A DNA stretch of 64,000 nt, from positions 1,159,318-1,223,317 of the forward strand of contig CAIIXF020000012.1 of assembly GCA_903813345.2 (NCBI GenBank), in the 5' to 3' direction. The notes under the pieces are model-generated. The model searched no databases. It was not told the DNA's origin and worked only from the letters and a program-made list of their open reading frames with translations. How positions within the stretch are numbered: the first letter of the stretch is position 1; the number at the start of each line of letters is the position of its first letter. Source of the stretch: Owenia fusiformis (taxonomy: Eukaryota > Annelida > Polychaeta > Sabellida > Oweniidae). Below, one piece after another: positions 45,764-59,705 of this stretch. A program made the translations under genes and the position numbers.

Positions 45764-47848
45764 TACATATCGGTCTATTAAATACCAGTTTGTGCCTTAA
45801 ATAGTTTTATATTTCCATCAACGGCCTGGAGCCTGGGTGTGTTTGTCTTTTATGTCTATGCTTGTGTATGGACTTCTAATCACTAGCAGAATTTAACATG
45901 ATGCAAACTCGACATCATAACTCATGCTGTAACATTTTGACTTCGCTGGAAAACAATAGGAATTATTTTTCTTGCCAATCAATCATGTGAATCACAATCA
46001 AAATTTCAGAATGATCAATCAGGCAATGGTCCAAATCAAGTTATAACATTATATGATATTCAGCAAGAAGTCCGGTAGAAATACAGAATATTTAAACATC
46101 AAAGCTGAAAGTTAAAAGCTAATCTGTCAATTTTCTGTCTGCAAAAGAGCGTTTACATTTGACACAATAACAGACAGGCTTTGAAATCTAGGATTCCCCA
46201 GGAAAATATGACGTCATACTTATTAGCATAAGGATTTCCCTGTTGGTCTGGGTCGAGCCTTGTTCGAAAACACAATCCATAAATACATGCTAATTTCTAA
46301 AGAGATAGGAAGTGTATAACGTGTTTATCGATTTTGTTTAAAGATTTAATCAATTATCAAATTGTTTAAGTGGATAAAGTGGTCACACTTGCTTTAATTC
46401 ATAGCGTAATCGACGGATAGAAAATGACCGAACTCCCCATATCCTACCCCGTATTACTGTAGGCTATTAAGCACAGTGACCTACAGAGGGCGCTATCACA
46501 AACAAGTACTGCACGAACCGATAAATTCCCGGGTATTGTAACGCCCTTGAGCTGTTTTGGCATTTATGTGGTAATCAACACTGGTTGTATTGATTGAACT
46601 AGTTAAGAAATGAGGAATGCTATACTAATAATCGTCTAATTAGTGCCTTTTGACACCTCGTTCACCTTGGCAAATCTCACAAATCTTTTGTAAGATATAA
46701 AATATTATTTTGATACAGGTCTCTAGGGTGCTCGCCAAAATGTAAGAATTCTCTCCTTTTAGAGGCTATTATTTGATAATCTAGACTAAAAAGGGCGGGG
46801 GCCCAAATTTTTTAGTCAAGAAAGAATTGTCCACGGAAAATAATTTTGGGCCCCTAAAACCCAAAATTGGGCACAAATTTTGAAAATTTAAGGCCCTTTT
46901 TTGAAAATTTGGCTTAAAAGGGATAAAAAGGCAAAATTATGCCCAAAAAGGCCCATTTTTTTGAGGCCTTACCAAATCTTTTTAGAGGGGGGCCATAGGC
47001 TCTCTGGATCCACCAGTAGAAAGGTAATACACAAAATACACAAAGTCGTCAAATCAAAAAAATGTGAAAACACAGAATTACATCTGATATTGAAATATTT
47101 ATGCATCATTTAAAAAGGAAAGGTGCAAAACATTCATGGTAGATCCATAAAAAATGAATTCAAAATAACGCATTTGTTTAATCCATTGAAAAATGTTATT
47201 AAAAATTGGTACCAAATTGGAAAAATGATTGTAATATGCTATCTTAAGCGATGTGAATGTTTTTGACACATAAAATTGAATCTTCAAATAGAAACAGATA
47301 AGGATTGAACTGCAGTTTTGCATGGAAATATTGATTTCAGTACCAAATCAATGAAATCCCAAATATTGTCTCTGGAGTTGCTATGGAGACCATTTTTGAC
47401 ATTGCTGATTGCTGATTTAAGGGAGTTGAATTATGAGCCATCAAAATTGTTTCACACTTCTTAGCTTATTTGAAAATAGTTTGATGAAGAAGTGTTTGGG
47501 GAAAAGTTGATGGGGTGTGGGGGTACCAGTACCATCCATTTAGGGTTAACAAAGTCATATGGCATACCAAATAGTGAAATATGAGACAAAATTATATAGA
47601 CAATACTGAATTTTTGCCACAGGAAAGTGAATGAAATGTCATGTTTTTAAAAGCTCAATCTTATTTCATTTTCATTAATATACAGCCTGTATTAAAATTA
47701 AAATTGAAATAAATTTAATATTATCATTATTTAAGGCAATAAAGGGGGAAAAATATTTATGAAAACATATTTTAAAAGAGAAACCATTCAAATTGAGGAT
47801 TAAATACCGGTCATCAATGTGTTGATAGATGGACGAACAGACAAGTGA

Positions 47849-48000
<152 letters not shown>

Positions 48001-48085
48001 TTAATTGGGCAATTACAATGGCTCATCTGTGTAAAAATGAGAATAAAGAATCACCTCAAGAATCCACCAAATGGTGCCATTTTTG

Positions 48086-49033
48086 AGATTGGATTTTATA
48101 AGAGCAAATATAATACATGGAACATATGGCATTTAGCATTCAATTAAGCATCAATGCTTTAGCATATCAAATATATTTCTTTAAAGAGTAGTATCTCCAA
48201 ATATTTGCTCAATTGGTATTGTTTAAACGGCCAAATGGGTTTTGGTGTACAAAGATGATAAGAGCAAATATATTTCACTGAAGAAAACTATTCAATCAAT
48301 CATGCAAGTTTATCAAAAATATAACTGGTATATTTAAAGATGTCTATTGGTATTGTTTGAACAATTAATTAATTATTGAATACCTTGTCACTTAATGTTT
48401 TGGGATTTTATTATTTGCAAAAGTTTTAGGTTGATTTACTTGAAATTGTACAAACAGTTTAATTTAAAGGCAATCAATATGAAATATCACAATTTGGCGA
48501 AATGTCAAAAAGTTTTATAAAGAATTCTTAAAAAATAGATAAACTCTTGTTTAAAAACATCACCATGTGAGCAAATTTTATTATGCGAATCAAAAGACTT
48601 GTTCAGCCATTTTTTTTCAACAGGAACTGTGTAATTTATATTCCATAGAATAGCTTGGTACCAAGTAAATATATCTACAACTATATAATCCAACATTCAG
48701 AGTTATGAGGCCCTAATAAAAATGCATATTAGCTGATTGGCATAACTTTTACAGAGTTTTATCTAGGGTACAGTCAGTCTTCATTTGGCACCACAACATA
48801 ATAAAACTATAAATAAAATAAAAGTTATTCCCAAAAATATATCATTAGAAGAAAAAGTAAGCAGTTCACGTGGAAACAAGCTTTTATTAAACTTTTGCCC
48901 CAACTTTGAAATTAATGAAAGGCACCAAGTTTGCACATATATCAGATAAGTAAAAAGTACTTTTAACTTATACCTGAACTGCATAGATTGTGTTATACAT
49001 GTACCTGTATATACTTGCAAATCTTAAATCTCT
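48086..49033. other. Upstream flank of the DxD protein gene
   Basis: AT-rich, no supported gene. A TTTAATTCTAG acceptor-like site at 49155 inside the ORF suggests that an upstream exon could exist here. Confidence 0.4.
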
Positions 49034-50623
49034 ATGGAGAATAACCCACACACCCATACCTTTTCCCAAAACCTGATGATCATGATGAATAACATATTTA
49101 CAGACAGATTTTCTAAAAAGAAATATTTCATTTTAATTCATCATTTAATTCTAGGTTTGGTGAGATCTTCAAGATATGTCATTCTACTGGTCATAGTACT
49201 ATATGGATTGTTCAATGTGGGTTACATCATCACAAGGACACATGCACCAAAAGCAGAGACTCAACTACAACGATCATTGTCCCTCGATCATTTATTATCC
49301 AATCAAAAAGGACCAGACATCCTGAGGAATTATCTCAGTAGTAGATTAGAGAATGACACGAATCGGGACAAGAGGCTCACTGCTCATAAAATCCTGGACC
49401 TAATGCTCAAACTTGCTGCTGGGGCAAATAACGGCTCAGAGGGAGATCTCATCGATGATCTAGTACACATGCAAGGGACTGGGCAACTTTTTGGTGAGAA
49501 AAATATAGGAAAGGGTATACCAATACTCAATAATCGGCAACAGGATATGACAAAACCTGCAAGGATACGTGTAGGAATTGTCGTGTATATGCCTTACAGA
49601 GCTGATCGCTTATACGAAATGGAGGTTCTATCTTATATGCACCCATCGTGGCATTATGTCACGACTCATAGCTCCATCAAAAAGTCAATATCAATACCAG
49701 GAGCATCTGAGGTTCCCGATATGAGCCTTGATTTAATAATCTACTGTCACCCTAAAGCATGCTGTTCCGCCAAAAAGGCAAACTGCAAATTATGGACCCA
49801 GAATGCAATAGAAACTAACCAATCAGGTTGCTATTATCATCCAGAGGAAGGCTTCCCAGAAGCTCAGGAATACGGATACTATAATACATTTGCTTTCTTA
49901 CGCGATGACAATTTCAAACAACGTGCTATGAAATATGATTGGTTGATTCGGTCGGATACTGATGTGTTTATTGGACCAGCCATTTTGGGGTGGCTTCCAC
50001 ATTTCAATTTCATGACAGGAAGTGGAGGATATGCATCTGAATTCAACAGAAAACGTCTTCCAGAAGTTGCATCAAGGTTGCACCTAAAGCACCATGGTAT
50101 GACCAACATCGGAAGTACATGGTACGGCAAACCAGAACTATTCATAAAAATAAGTGAACTTACTCTAAAGTACTGTCAACATTTTTTCAACAATGAGTTC
50201 AACAAAACTTTAAATGGTATACAGGACGTCATGAATAAATCGGCATTTGGTGAATGGCCGACATGGTGGAGACCAGTTTCTTTACTTTACGCTGGAGAAG
50301 TCGTAATAAATGACATATTTCCAGACTTTAATAGCTCTTACATTGCTCAGCTTGACTTTCCAAGCAGTAGTAAACTAAATATTCTTTCATACCCTCATAT
50401 GCATTGTTGGCACGGTGAAGAAGAATTTCAAAAATTCAAATTTGTCAACAAATTACGTGATATTATCAATGGGGGTAAAGATAACAGGACAAGTATTTAT
50501 AAATCCGATCGTGATGTCAGTAGCATGACTGTGCAGGACTACTGTACATTTATTGCATGGAACGCAGTGGCCAACAACAAAAATGTTGAACACTTACAGA
50601 AACCTGCAGAAACATGTTCTTAA
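49034..50623 (+). CDS. Putative type II membrane glycosyltransferase-like protein with DxD motif
   Basis: An uninterrupted 529-codon ORF. A short cytosolic part is followed by one hydrophobic segment at about residues 48-66 (YVILLVIVLYGLFNVGYII), then a long lumenal or extracellular region. The layout is that of Golgi type II enzymes. A stem (about 70-180) precedes a conserved-looking domain that opens RIRVGIVVYMPYRADRLYEM. It contains a cysteine cluster (HPKACCSAKKANCKLW), YDWLIRSDTDVF with DTD at residues 308-310, GSTWYGKP, WPTWWRPVSLLYAGEV and HMHCWHGEEEF. The DxD after a hydrophobic strand is typical of metal-dependent glycosyltransferases. From memory the whole resembles animal proteins of an uncharacterised domain family (possibly DUF7164), and substrate and reaction are unknown. 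Several N-glycosylation sequons (NDT, NGS, NQS, NKT, NSS, NRT). The start is uncertain: a TTTAATTCTAG acceptor lies at about 49155, just before LVRSSRYV. Flanked by the two copies of the segmental duplication. Confidence 0.75.
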   Translation: MENNPHTHTFSQNLMIMMNNIFTDRFSKKKYFILIHHLILGLVRSSRYVILLVIVLYGLFNVGYIITRTHAPKAETQLQRSLSLDHLLSNQKGPDILRNYLSSRLENDTNRDKRLTAHKILDLMLKLAAGANNGSEGDLIDDLVHMQGTGQLFGEKNIGKGIPILNNRQQDMTKPARIRVGIVVYMPYRADRLYEMEVLSYMHPSWHYVTTHSSIKKSISIPGASEVPDMSLDLIIYCHPKACCSAKKANCKLWTQNAIETNQSGCYYHPEEGFPEAQEYGYYNTFAFLRDDNFKQRAMKYDWLIRSDTDVFIGPAILGWLPHFNFMTGSGGYASEFNRKRLPEVASRLHLKHHGMTNIGSTWYGKPELFIKISELTLKYCQHFFNNEFNKTLNGIQDVMNKSAFGEWPTWWRPVSLLYAGEVVINDIFPDFNSSYIAQLDFPSSSKLNILSYPHMHCWHGEEEFQKFKFVNKLRDIINGGKDNRTSIYKSDRDVSSMTVQDYCTFIAWNAVANNKNVEHLQKPAETCS

Positions 50624-50648
50624 TGAATGATTTGAATTAACTCATTAG

Positions 50649-50654
50649 AATAAA
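50649..50654 (+). promoter_or_regulatory. Candidate polyadenylation signal
   Basis: AATAAA 25 bp after the stop of the DxD protein gene, followed by A-rich then GT-rich text. This would leave a very short 3'UTR. Confidence 0.55.
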
Positions 50655-50974
50655 CAAGTAATAGCAAAGTGTTGTGTCGAGCTTATCCAGTGGTTTCTTC
50701 AGGATATATCCCTTAAGGTGCTATGGAAGTTAACAGGAAATGACAAAATAGGAAGTGACAATTTTTTTTTGCATTTTTAGACATTTTTTGAACAAAGATA
50801 TCAAAGTTCTGTTTTGACCTCCAGTCAATTCAACTAGTTCCAAATACCATTTACAGGTCCAGGATCACAATGTTCATGGTCAGAATGACCCTAAACATGA
50901 TGAAATAACCTTTTCAGCCCTATGAAAATGTGACTGAAAAATAGCTAAAAGTAGGAGGTAGGAAAGGTCACTGA

Positions 50975-51860
50975 AAATTAGAAAAACAGCAACTCCACAG
51001 AGTAGCAAATCCCACACAACAAAACATATTTTGCTTATAAGTGGCCATCTTGAAAACTCCTTCTTGAGCAGAGCTTGTTTGTCCCTAGGCATCAACATAT
51101 AAAATGTAAACCATATCCATCAATTAGCATTTGAGTTATCAAAGATTTCATTTCTTTTTTTACAAAAAATGGCAGCCATTTTGAAATTCAGCCGCCATTT
51201 TGAAAATTGTTCTCGAACAGAGCTACTGTGTCCCTCGGCATCAGCATATAAAATTTCAAAAAAATCCATTCACTGCTATTTGAGTTATCAAAGATTACAT
51301 TTTTTAGGAAAAATGACCGCCGTTTTGATATTTAGCAGCCATTTTGAATCTCTTCTTCAGGGTAGCTTCTTTGTCCATAAGCATCATCCTTCAACTGGTA
51401 TTTGAGTTATCAAAGATTACATTTTTTTATGAAAAATGGCCACCATTATAAAAGCAGCCATTCTAAAAACTCTTCTTCAGTGTAGCTCCTTTATCCCTAA
51501 GCATACAAAATTTGAACCAAATCCTTCAACTAGTATTTGAGTTATCAAAGATTACGTTTTTTATGAAAAATGGCGGCCATTTTGAGATTCAACCCATCTT
51601 GAAAATTCTTTCTTGAAAAAATCTACTTTGTTCCTAAGCATCATCATATAAAGTTTGAACCAAAACTGTTCACTGATATTTGAGTTATCAAAGATTACGT
51701 TTGTTATAACGAAAAATGGCTGCCATTTTGATATTTAGCAGCCATTTTGAAATTCTCTTCTTCTTCAGGGTAGCTCCTTTGTCCCTAAGCATCAGCATAT
51801 AAAATTTGAACCAAATCCATTCACTGGTATTTGAATTATAAAAGATTACGTCTTTTTTTT
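50975..51860. repeat. Dispersed modular repeat, longer copy of 32545-33160
   Basis: Starts GAAAAACAGCAACTCCACAG and runs through about seven modules with TTTGAGTTATCAAAGATTAC and GGCGGCCATTTTGA motifs. Matches 32545-33160 at high identity, then extends with two more modules. 52020-52210 matches 33465-33650. Confidence 0.85.
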
Positions 51861-52370
51861 TGAGTTATGAGGTATATCAGTTCAGATCAAATAACATTGA
51901 CTGACTGGTGTAACAGATAAAGACTCGAGGCTTCACTAACACAATAGGCATGTATAGAGGCTGAAAACAGTTGGAGATTAAACGAGATACCATTTGTATT
52001 TGTACTCTATTCTACAGTGACACAAATTGTGTAGTTCAGTTAGCCTATAATGCTTTACGCGATTGGCGAGCCATTCTTGTATAAAATGTATATGATGAAA
52101 TAATTGACAATGTATATGAAAGAAAAAAATTTTATGAAGTGAATCTTCACTGATTGTTTTAGAGTAGCACATGTGTGATGAGATAAAATTGCTCCACTAC
52201 TCCATGAGCCAGTGTCATCAGAAAGTGAACCATGCTTATGAGTATTCACATATCAAATATGAACAAAATCGCTCTACATAATTTCAGATATTGCAAAAAT
52301 CGTAAAATAGTGTGAAGCGCCCACCATTTTCCAAGATGGCCACTTTGTTTTTCAAACAATTAGATCTTTA

Positions 52371-55300
52371 ACTTAATCAATTTCCTATATTTTGCATTTA
52401 AACCATATTAATAATATATTATATATTGTACCTAAATTAAACTAAAAGTTACACTAAAATGGTGGCCATTTTTAAACTGGCAGCTATTTTGAAAGTCAGC
52501 TTTGAGAACTTATATTCACATGGGGCATATGTGTATAATATAAATGATACTGGGCTAATGGTATTTGAGTGGCCTGGTCGGATATACTGATGGATTGACG
52601 TATCTAAGGATAGACAGAGGGACAGGGGATGGAGCCAATCTCTATATTCCCCCAAACTTCATTCGATGGGATAATTATACTTCAAAATGAACATTGATTG
52701 AAAAAGATATATTGTAGTTTTTGGTCATTTTTGATTATTTTAGTTAACATGTTAATAACGTCACAGAAAGAATCAACAGAAATGTGTGATGTTTTGATTA
52801 CTTGTTTGGTTACGGAAATAGAAATCATGTGAATGAACCCGTTTCATGATACAAAGGGCTTCCCATTTCATGGGGAAGGCGGGGGGGGGGGGGCTTCTTA
52901 AACACATATCATAATTCATTTCAACAATATTTTGGTTTTTGGCTGGTGGAAAACATTGGAATAGTTTCTGCCAATATGGACAGTATGTATAGATACATAT
53001 AAACTATTTCTATCCCAAGTGATATAAGTGAAAATACTAATTGTATATCTGTAAAACAGATTGATTTATTCTCTTAAGACATTGGGAATGCTGCCATTGA
53101 CCTATTTCAATATAATTACAAATCCTTCTTTATACATTATGATGGTCAGTTTCTGCATCATTAAATTCATACTCAGCTATCTAATTAAACAATAAAAAGA
53201 TGTACTTAAAGTTACCCTTATCCCAATTGGTTTACTACATCACACTCTGATTATAAAAAGAGATTTACTCTTTTTGTTGACAAGTCATTACAGGTGAGGG
53301 TATGGATGGGTAGTTATGTGATATTTTGAAATATAATTGCATATCATCAATACGGTTATGCTTGAATAATCATTAAAACTGAAAAAATACAATACAATTT
53401 ACAAATTTTTCTCTGCTTTTTATCTCACTTGTACATAGAGTTCCAGAGTTATTAAATTGTAAGAATGATAAATCTTGCTATCAGGGTTGAACTCCAATGG
53501 TGCTTTGAATTATGGGGCTCTGAAAATGTAATTACTTACTACATGTAATTATCAATAGTTTATTGAAACTCTGTCTGGGGTACTAATAAGATTTTATCTT
53601 ATAGCCCCATCATTATTAAATCATTACACAATCTTGTTATTGAAACAAGCTAAACTGAAACAGTGGAGAAAAGGAATTCATAGAAATTTTGAAACTATGC
53701 ACAACTACATGTAGATGTATGTATTGCACAACTAATTCTACCTAAAACCACTAATTCTTCATGTCATTCAATAGTCTGATGTAATAAGAAAATGTTACTT
53801 CAGAGAGTCTGTATATGCTTTAGAGAGTGATTTTTCTATATTTCAATATAATTCATTGAATAGCATATTCATTCTCTGATAAAGTGGATCAGATTAACTA
53901 AGAATGACACTTTTATTATAAAATAATCAATAACTAATTTACAAGGTGCCATTTAAAAAAGTATAATATAGATTCTTGATCTCATCGCATGCAAACGAAT
54001 GATATATTGAAGTCACAGGAGCCAATCAGATCACTAGATTACCCAATCGTGGAATAAATAATGAATGCTAGATTATGTAGAAGAAAAACTTATAAAGACT
54101 ACAGTAAGGATTTAAAATGAAGATTATAAGAGGTAAAAGTTTATATACTACCATATTTTAATTAAATCAGTGTATTTTACAAATTTTTTGATATTATAAG
54201 ATTTTAATTCATATAAGGGTGAAAAACACTGGCAGATCCAGAAGCTAAAATAGTCTAGAATAGGTATGTTGAAAATAAAATGACATCTTACATTTTGACG
54301 AGCACCTTAACCATGGTTGTCAAATGAAAGGTAAAGGGTTTCTTTATTGATACTGAGATTTGCCAAGATGAAATAGGTGTCGAAGTCTCTTTTTGGGTAA
54401 AAACCGGTTTTTGCAAAAAAAATTTAAATTGATAAAAAATATTTTAGAAAATTGATTATATAAAATGCAGTCTAGTTGACTCTTAAAAGTCAAAATATAC
54501 CATGTTTAATCAACTGGGGGGATTTTGGGAGCTTAATAGTTTTTTCTTTGTGATTTGCATGCAATATCGACTAAAACGAGTGTGTTCAAAATATGATGAC
54601 ACCGTTCACACATTTTGACGAGCAGCTTAACCATGGTTAATAATTGAAAGGTAAAGGGTCCCTTCGTTGATACTGAGATTTGCCAAGATGAAATAGGTGT
54701 CGAAGTAAGTTTTTGGGTAAAAAATGTGTTTTTTGCAAAAATAATTTTATGTTAAAAAGAACATTTTTAGAAAAATTATTATATGAAATACAGTCTAGTT
54801 GACTCAAAAAGTCGAATTTTACCATGTTTAATCAAGGGTTCCTTTATTGATACTAAGATGAAATAGGTGTCAAAATGTGTTTTGGATGAAATGCCTTTTT
54901 ACAAGAGAAATTCAAAAATTGAAATATATTTTTTGAAATTAAACTTTAACAAATATAGTCTGATTGATTATAAAAAGGTGAGAAAAACTATTTGTTATCA
55001 ATTTTGAGAGATTTTGAAGCTGTGTGAGGTATTGCCTTGTGGTTTGTATCCTGCGAATTCAAAGGCACTTGAATTAACATTACTGCAATGAGTTAAAACA
55101 GGGGGTTGAGGTTGGTGCGATCTCAACCCCAAAAATACAACCAAAAAAAGAGATGAGAGGATAAGAATGCTTTTTGAAGTTTCTAGCTCAATTTTGAGGG
55201 AAATTGCACCAATTTTTAAAATACTACGATCCAGCCCCAATGGAAAGCGGGCTATGGCCCTGCTATGTATACCCTGTTTTATGTATATTCCAGTTCATAT

Positions 55301-58300
55301 GTTAGTTAATGAAAGCACCAGAGAATTATCTGTGATGTAGCGGATATCTACAATGAATATTTTATGTATCCTATATTACAAGAAGATACATGGTCCCCAA
55401 CCAAAAATTGATCATAAATAGGAAATCTATTGATACAAAATTAGCTTTAAAATACTTCTCTCAATCAAATAATCACTAACACTGAAAGCATCACCATTAA
55501 CAATGTTAATTGTTGTTTCAAAAAGTACTTAATGTTAACAATTAGCAAAGATTTGAACTTCATCAATCTGTTATCATATTTGCACCCAGCAGTACATTTG
55601 ATTCTAGACACTGGGCTCATTGGCACTGACCAATAAGCTTTGCATTCCATTGGCCAGTGTATGTCTGGTATGAATGTAGAACTCATGATTAATACAAGTT
55701 TATTTGACATATATTTTAATGTGATTTTCAACTTCATTTCATAATTATTCTCATTTATTAATTGACTGTAATTTCATTGGTACCATCACTTTTAATTATC
55801 AAGCATGTTACGAAAACTCTTTGTTACAGTCTTAGCACACAAGTCATGATCAAGACCAAGTATCCTCTTAGCTTGGTACATCAAAATATCCCTTCTTAAT
55901 TGCACTGTTGTGTGTCTACCTACAGGCTCTGTGTGAGAAGATGTTTACTCAAGTAGAGGGGGAGGGGTCACATAAGCTTACCTTATTTAACGCATAATAT
56001 AATGTGACTTGATTATGGGTTACTTACAGTATAGTATAATAACCATTTGGTATATCAAATAAGCATGTACTTTTATGTGATAACAGACTTATAAATACAG
56101 TAGCTCCCATATGAGAGAATCTGAGGAGCAGACAATGCTGCAATGCTGTAGTGTGATTCTGATTATTAGTTTACCAGTTCAGTAAAATCAATCAAAACAA
56201 TTGACACACTGACCACAGCTGTTCAAGGGAAAGATCAATACCCGGTGGTTTCAGCGGGAAGTGGCGTTTCGTTCAGTGGATGAGCTGCGCACGCACGCAT
56301 AAATGTGATTATCCAATATATTTAGGGGAGGGCTATTTGAAATAGTTTTTGGTCTCAGGCGCGACCCAGGGCTGTTGTCTTAAGGACATTTCGTTGAAAA
56401 TGAGCCATTCGGCTGATAATTGGTAAGAGTTTGCGATCTTATAATGTATAACTGTTACTCAGACACATATTTTGACACGATTTTGTTGGGAACAAGCTTT
56501 GAACCGAGAGATATACACGATTGATATGCACATTTTTGATTGTGCCATTGTTTTTCCATTGCACAATCCATGTATTGATAGAAGTAACACCAGAACAACG
56601 GCAACGCCAAAGCGTAGCGAATCCCATCGAACATTTTTCAAAAGGGACACCTTCTACCAAAAGTGTCATTAGACAGTGTGCCATGCTTATAATATTCACA
56701 TACCAAATATGAACAAAATCGCTCTACTACTTTTCGAGTTATAGTAAAATACATTAAAATGGTGGCCATTTTGAAAAATGGCCGCCTTCTACTAAAAGTC
56801 TCATTAGACAGTGTGCCATGCTTATAGTATTCACATACCAAATATGAACAAAAATCGCTCCACTACTTTTCGAGTTATGGTAAAATACATTAAAATGGCG
56901 GCCATTTTGAAAAATGGCCGCCTTCTACCAAAAGTGGCATTAGACAGTGTGCCATGCTTATACGTATTCACGTACCAAATATGAACAAAATCGCTCCACT
57001 ACTTTTCGAGTTATAGTAAAATAAGTTAAAATGGCCGCCATTTTTCAAAATGGCCGGCTTCTACCAAAAGTGTCATTAGACAGTGTGCCATGCTTACAGT
57101 ATTCACATACCGAATATGAACAAAATCGCTCCACTACTTTTCGAGTTATAGTAAAATACGTTAAAATGGCGGCCATTTTGAAAAATGACCGACCGCCCTC
57201 TACCAAAAGTGTCATTAGACAGTGTGCCATGCTTATACGTATTCACATACCAAATATGAACAAAATCGCTCCACTACTTTTCGAGTTTTAGTAAAATAAG
57301 TTAAAATGGCGGCCATTTTTCAAAATGTCCACCATTTTTCAAAATGGCCGCCTTCTACCAAAAGTGTCATTAGACAGTGTGCCATGCTTATAGTATTCAC
57401 ATACCAAATATGAACAAAATCGCTCCACTACTTTTCGAGTTACAGCAAATATCGTAAAATAACGAGAAAAGGCCGCCATTTTTCAAGATGGCTGCCATGT
57501 GCTTTTTTAATATCTACATTTCTAGCTTTATTAATGTCCTATATAATTTTTTTTACATTTAAAACATATTGCTATTACAGTTTTACATACTGCACCTAAA
57601 TTACTGTAAAATCGGCACTAAAATGGCCGCCATTTTTATATGAGCAGCCATTTTGAAAATCGGCTTTCGAGCAGAACTTCTACCCCCATAGGGTATATGT
57701 ATACAAAATATGAATAAAATCGGGCCAACGGTATTTGAGTTATTGCCCGGACGGACGGACGTACGTACGGACGGACAGACGGAGGCGTTCCCTATATCCC
57801 TCCGAACTTCGTTCGATGGGATAATTAATAATCCAGATTGGTTTACCTTCAATACATGGCAGACACTACATATCGGTCTATTAAATACCAGTTTGTGCCT
57901 TAAATAGTTTTATATTTCCATCAACGGCCTGGAGCCTGGGTGTGTTTGTCTTTTATGTCTATGCTTGTGTATGGACTTCTAATCACTAGCAGAATTTAAC
58001 ATGATGCAAACTCGACATTATAACTCATGCTGTAACATTTTGACTTCGCTGGAAAACAATAGGAATTATTTTTCTTGCCAATCAATCATGTGAATCACAA
58101 TCAAAATTTCAGAATGATCAATCAGGCAATGGTCCAAATCAAGTTATAACATTATATGATATTCAGCAAGAAGTCCGGTAGAAATACAGAATATTTAAAC
58201 ATCAAAGCTGAAAGTTAAAAGCTAATCTGTCAATTTTCTGATAAATTCCCGGGTATTGTAACGCCCTTGAGCTGTTTTGGCATTTATGTGGTAATCAACA

Positions 58301-59705
58301 CTGGTTGTATTGATTGAACTAGTTAAGAAATGAGGAATGCTATACTTATAATCGTCTAATTAGTGCCTTTTGACACCTCGTTCACCTTGGCAAATCTCAC
58401 AAATCTTTTGTAAGATATAAAATATTATTTTGATACAGGTCTCTAGGGTGCTCGCCAAAATGTAAGAATTCTCTCCTTTTAGAGGCTATTATTTGAAAAT
58501 AATCTAGACTAAAAAGGGCGGGGGCCCAAATTTTTAGTCAAGAAAGAATTGTCCACGGAAAATAATTTTGGGCCCCTAAAACCCAAAATTGGGCACAAAT
58601 TTTGAAAATTTATGGCCCATTTTTGATAATTTGGCTTAAAAAGGGATAAAAAGGCAAAATTATGCCCAAAAAGGCCCATTTTTTTGAGGCCTTACCAAAT
58701 CTTTTTAGAGGGGGGTCATAGGCTCTCTGGATCCACCAGTGGAAAGGTAATACACAAAATACACAAAGTGGTCAAATCAAAAAAATGTGAAAACACAGAA
58801 TTACATCTGATATTGAAATATTTATGCATCATTTAAAAAGGAAAGGTGCAAAACATTCATGGTAGATCCATAAAAAATGAATTCAAAATAACGCATTTGT
58901 TTAATCCATTGAAAAATGTTATTAAAAAGTGGTACCAAATTGGAAAAATGATTGGAAGATGCTATCTTAAGCGATGTGAATGTTTTTGACACATAAAATT
59001 GAATCTTCAAATAGAAACAGATAAGGATTGAACTGCAGTTTTGCATGAAAATATTGATTTCAGTGCCAAATCAATGAAATCCCAAATATTGTCTCTGGAG
59101 TTGCTATGGAGACCATTTTTGACATTGCTGATGGCTAATTTAAGGGAGTTGAATTATGAGCCATCAAAATTGTTCCACACTTCTTAGCTTATTTGAAAAT
59201 AGTTTTTATGAAGAAGTGGTTGGGGAAAAGGTAGTGGGGTGTGGGGGTACCAGTACCATCCATTTAGGGTTAACAAAGTCATATGGCATACCAAACAGTG
59301 AAATATGAGACAAAATTATATAGACAATACTGAATTTTTGCCACAGGAAGGTGAATCAAATGTCATGTTTTTAAAAGCTCAATCTTATTTCATTTTCATT
59401 TATATACAGCCTAGTATAAAAAAAATATTTGAAAAAATACACAAATTCAAATTGAAATGAATATATTATAATCATTTTTAAGGCAATATTAAAGGGGACA
59501 AATATATTTATATAGACATATTAATTTTTAAAGTGAAACCAATTAAATTGTCATTGAGGATTAAAAAATGGCCATCAATGAGTTGATAGATGGACAAGTG
59601 ATAACTGACAAGTGAACAGACAGACAGACAGTTAATTGGGCAATTACAATGGCTCATCTCTGTATAAATGAGAATAAAGAATCACCTCAAGAATCCACCA
59701 ACACT
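52371..59705 (+). repeat. Segmental duplication copy B
   Basis: Direct copy of 40223-48085. Copy B alone carries the insertion at 56589-57824. It lacks the mariner and fold-back elements and the ~390-bp segment (58239/58240), and has the short ACAG tract. No intact gene of its own is recognised within it. Confidence 0.93.
56589..57824. mobile_element. 1.2-kb modular repeat inserted in copy B
   Basis: Absent from the matching position in copy A (about 44652), which reads straight through AGTAAC-ATTAATAATCC. The insert opens AGAACAACGGCAACGCC, has six ~135-bp modules, each with AGTGTCATTAGACAGTGTGC and GGCGGCCATTTT text, then a GGACGGACGTAC-type tract. It ends CGAACTTCGTTCGATGGGAT. No clear target-site duplication. 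Same broad family as 32545-33160 and 50975-51860. Confidence 0.88.
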
